This document shows, piece after piece, positions 62,001 to 64,000 of a stretch of DNA of 64,000 nt. Source of the DNA: Sanderia malayensis (Eukaryota > Cnidaria > Scyphozoa > Semaeostomeae > Pelagiidae); contig RQOL01000451.1 of NCBI GenBank assembly GCA_013076295.1, positions 1 to 64,000 on the forward strand, in the 5' to 3' direction. A program made the translations under genes and the position numbers. The notes beneath the pieces were generated by a model that saw only the letters and a list, made by a program, of their open reading frames with translations, did not search any database and was not told the DNA's origin. How positions within the stretch are numbered: the stretch's first letter is position 1; each line of letters starts with the position of its first letter.

Positions 62001-64000
62001 GCATGATTCCACGTCAATTCAGCGAAAACAAATTGTTATACAACTTCAATTTATTTCTTCAGTAACATTAAAATTCATTCCCCCAAATTACACTAATAAA
62101 AGATAACACTCATTCCCACAATTTACACCAATAATTATTGACTTTTATTCCCGCAACTTACACTAATCAAAATTAAAATTCATTCCCACAATTGGCGCAT
62201 GATTCCACGTCAATTCAGCGAAAACAAATTGTTATACAACTTCAATTTCTTTTTTCAGTAACATTAAAATTCATTCCCCCAAATTACACTAATAAAAGAT
62301 AACACTCATTCCCACAATTTGCACCAATGAAAATTATCTTTTATTTTCGCAACTTACACTAATCAAAATTAAGATTCATTCCCACAATTAGGGCATGATT
62401 CCACGTCAACTCTGCAAAAGAAATTGTTATACACTTTTAGTTACTTTTTTCAGCAATATTAACATTCATTCCCACAATTTACACTAATAAAGGATAACAT
62501 TTATTCCCACAATTTACACCAATAAATATTGACTTTTATTCCCGCAACTTACACTAATCAAAATTTAAATTCATTCCCACAATTGGCGCATGATTCCACG
62601 TCAATTCAGCAAAAACAAATTGTTATACAACTTCAATTTCTTTTTTCAGTAACATTAAAATTCATTCCCCCAAATTACACTAATAAAAGATAACACTCAT
62701 TCCCACAATTTACACCAATAAAAATTTAGCATTTACTTCCGCAACTTACAATAATCAAAATTAAGATTCATTCCCACAATTAGGGCATGATTCCACGTCA
62801 ATTCTGCAAAAAGAAATTGTTATACACTTTTAGTTACATTTTTCAGCAATTTTATAACATTCTTTCCCACAATTTACACTAATAAAAGATAACATTCATT
62901 CCCACAATTTACAACAATGAAAATTACCTATTATTTTCGCAACTTACACTAATCAAAGCTAACATTCATTCCCACAATTGGCGCATGATTCCACGTCAAT
63001 TCAGCGAAAACAAATTGTTATACAACTTCAATTTCTTTTTTCAGTAACATTAAAATTCATTCTCCCAAATTACACTAATAAAAGATAACACTCATTCCCA
63101 CAATTTGCATCAATGAAAATTACCTTTTATTTTCGCAACTTACACTAATCAAAACTAACATTCATTCCCACAATTTGCGCATGATCCCACGTCAATTGAG
63201 CGAAAACAAATTGTTATATACTTTTAGTTACTTGTTTCAGTTATATTAACATTCATTCCCACAAGTTACACCAATAAAAACTAATCTTTATTCCCGCAAC
63301 TTACACTAATCAAAATTAGCATTCGTTCCCACAATTTGCGCATGGTTCAACGTCCATTGAGCGAAAGCAAATTGTTATACACTTTTAGTCACTTTTTTCA
63401 GTAATATTGACATTCATTCCCACAATTTACTCTAATAAAAGATATATCTCATTCCCACAATTTACAACAATGAAAGTTACCTATTATTTTCGCAACTTAC
63501 ACTAATCAAAGCTAACATTCATTCCCACAATTGGCGCATGATTCCACGTCAATTCTGCAAAAAGAAATTGTTATACAACTTCAATTTCTTTTTTCAGTAA
63601 CATTAACATTCATTCTCCCAAATTACACTAATAAAAGAAAACAATCATTTCCACAATTTGCACCAATGAAAATTACCTTTTATTTTCGCAACTTACACTG
63701 ATCAAAACTAACATTCATTCCCACAATTTGCGCATGATCCCACGTCAATTCAGCGAAAACAAATTGTTATACACTTTTAGTTACTTGTTTCAGTTATATT
63801 AACATTCATTCCCACAAGTTACACCAATAAAAATTTAACATTTACTTCCGCAACTTACAATAATCAAAATTAAGATTCATTCCCACAATTAGGGCATGAT
63901 TCCACGTCAATTCTGCAAAAAGAAATTGTTATAAACTTTTAGTTACTTTTCTCAGCAATATTAACATTCATTCCCACAATTTACACTAATAAAAGATAAC
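62001..64000 (+). repeat. Satellite array, right end
   Basis: Continues the right-zone monomer types to the window edge, mixing CAACTTCAATTTC heads and CACTTTTAGTTAC heads. The array is open at both window ends, so its full size is unknown. No gene is seen. Confidence 0.92.

Noticed and set aside
1..64000. CENP-B box or telomere repeats
   Set aside because: No match to the CENP-B box consensus and no TTAGGG-type tandem runs; TTAGGGCATG heads contain TTAGGG only once per monomer.

Overview
This window is almost entirely non-coding satellite DNA from a eukaryotic, probably invertebrate animal, genome. An AT-rich tandem repeat with a basic monomer of about 196 bp runs head to tail in one orientation from base 1 to base 64000. 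Only three insertions interrupt it. Dividing the remaining length by 195 gives roughly 290 monomers (an estimate, not a count). I see no bacterial-type genes, rRNA, tRNA or host single-copy genes. The animal assignment rests on a tyrosine-recombinase (YR) retrotransposon of the DIRS/Ngaro kind and on a spliced gene remnant resembling the cysteine-rich C-terminal (ballast) domain of P2X7 receptors. Species cannot be told.

Each monomer has a head of about 69 bp (GCGCATGATTCCACGTCAAT ... CAGTAATA) followed by a run of 34-35 bp subrepeats (core TTAACATTCATTCCCACAAT, then TTACACTAATAAAA). Monomer lengths step by one subrepeat: about 162, 196, 230 and 301 bp. Monomers are grouped into larger blocks: a 2250 bp offset duplication (8.1-12.3 kb), a 1276 bp tandem duplication (37.0-39.6 kb), a 585 bp trimer array (43.0-44.9 kb), a 7309 bp offset duplication (40.3-43.5 and 47.6-50.8 kb) and a roughly 1075 bp triplicate (58.9-62.0 kb). 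The array differs by zone. The left 51 kb is dominated by GATGATTCCCCGTCAGTTC and GATTCCACGAAAGTTC heads. A degenerate zone lies at 51.5-53.7 kb. The right 10 kb has TTAGGGCATG and CAACTTCAATTTC heads and many short monomers.

Insertion 1 (30629-34696, 4068 bp) is a YR retroelement with the order A1 - coding remnant - B1 - A2 - 120 bp spacer - B2. A1/A2 (409 bp) and B1/B2 (503 bp) look identical by eye. This is the split-direct-repeat layout of Ngaro/PAT-type elements, although a full element abutting a deleted derivative is also possible. Its coding part is a wreck: a Gag-like fragment, the start of reverse transcriptase fused by deletion to the RNase H tail, and a tyrosine recombinase whose catalytic residues remain but whose N-terminus is frameshifted. 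Each B repeat carries seven perfect short palindromes.

Insertions 2 and 3 (41018-42494 and 48327-49803) are two copies of one 1469 bp DNA transposon with 109 bp terminal inverted repeats and TTAA target duplications. I see about four differences between them. The surrounding satellite is duplicated too, so the element inserted once and was copied by array amplification. It carries no visible transposase. Instead it holds a two-exon P2X7-ballast-like gene remnant with a clean 119 bp intron and one frameshift shared by both copies. This is the most unusual content of the window.
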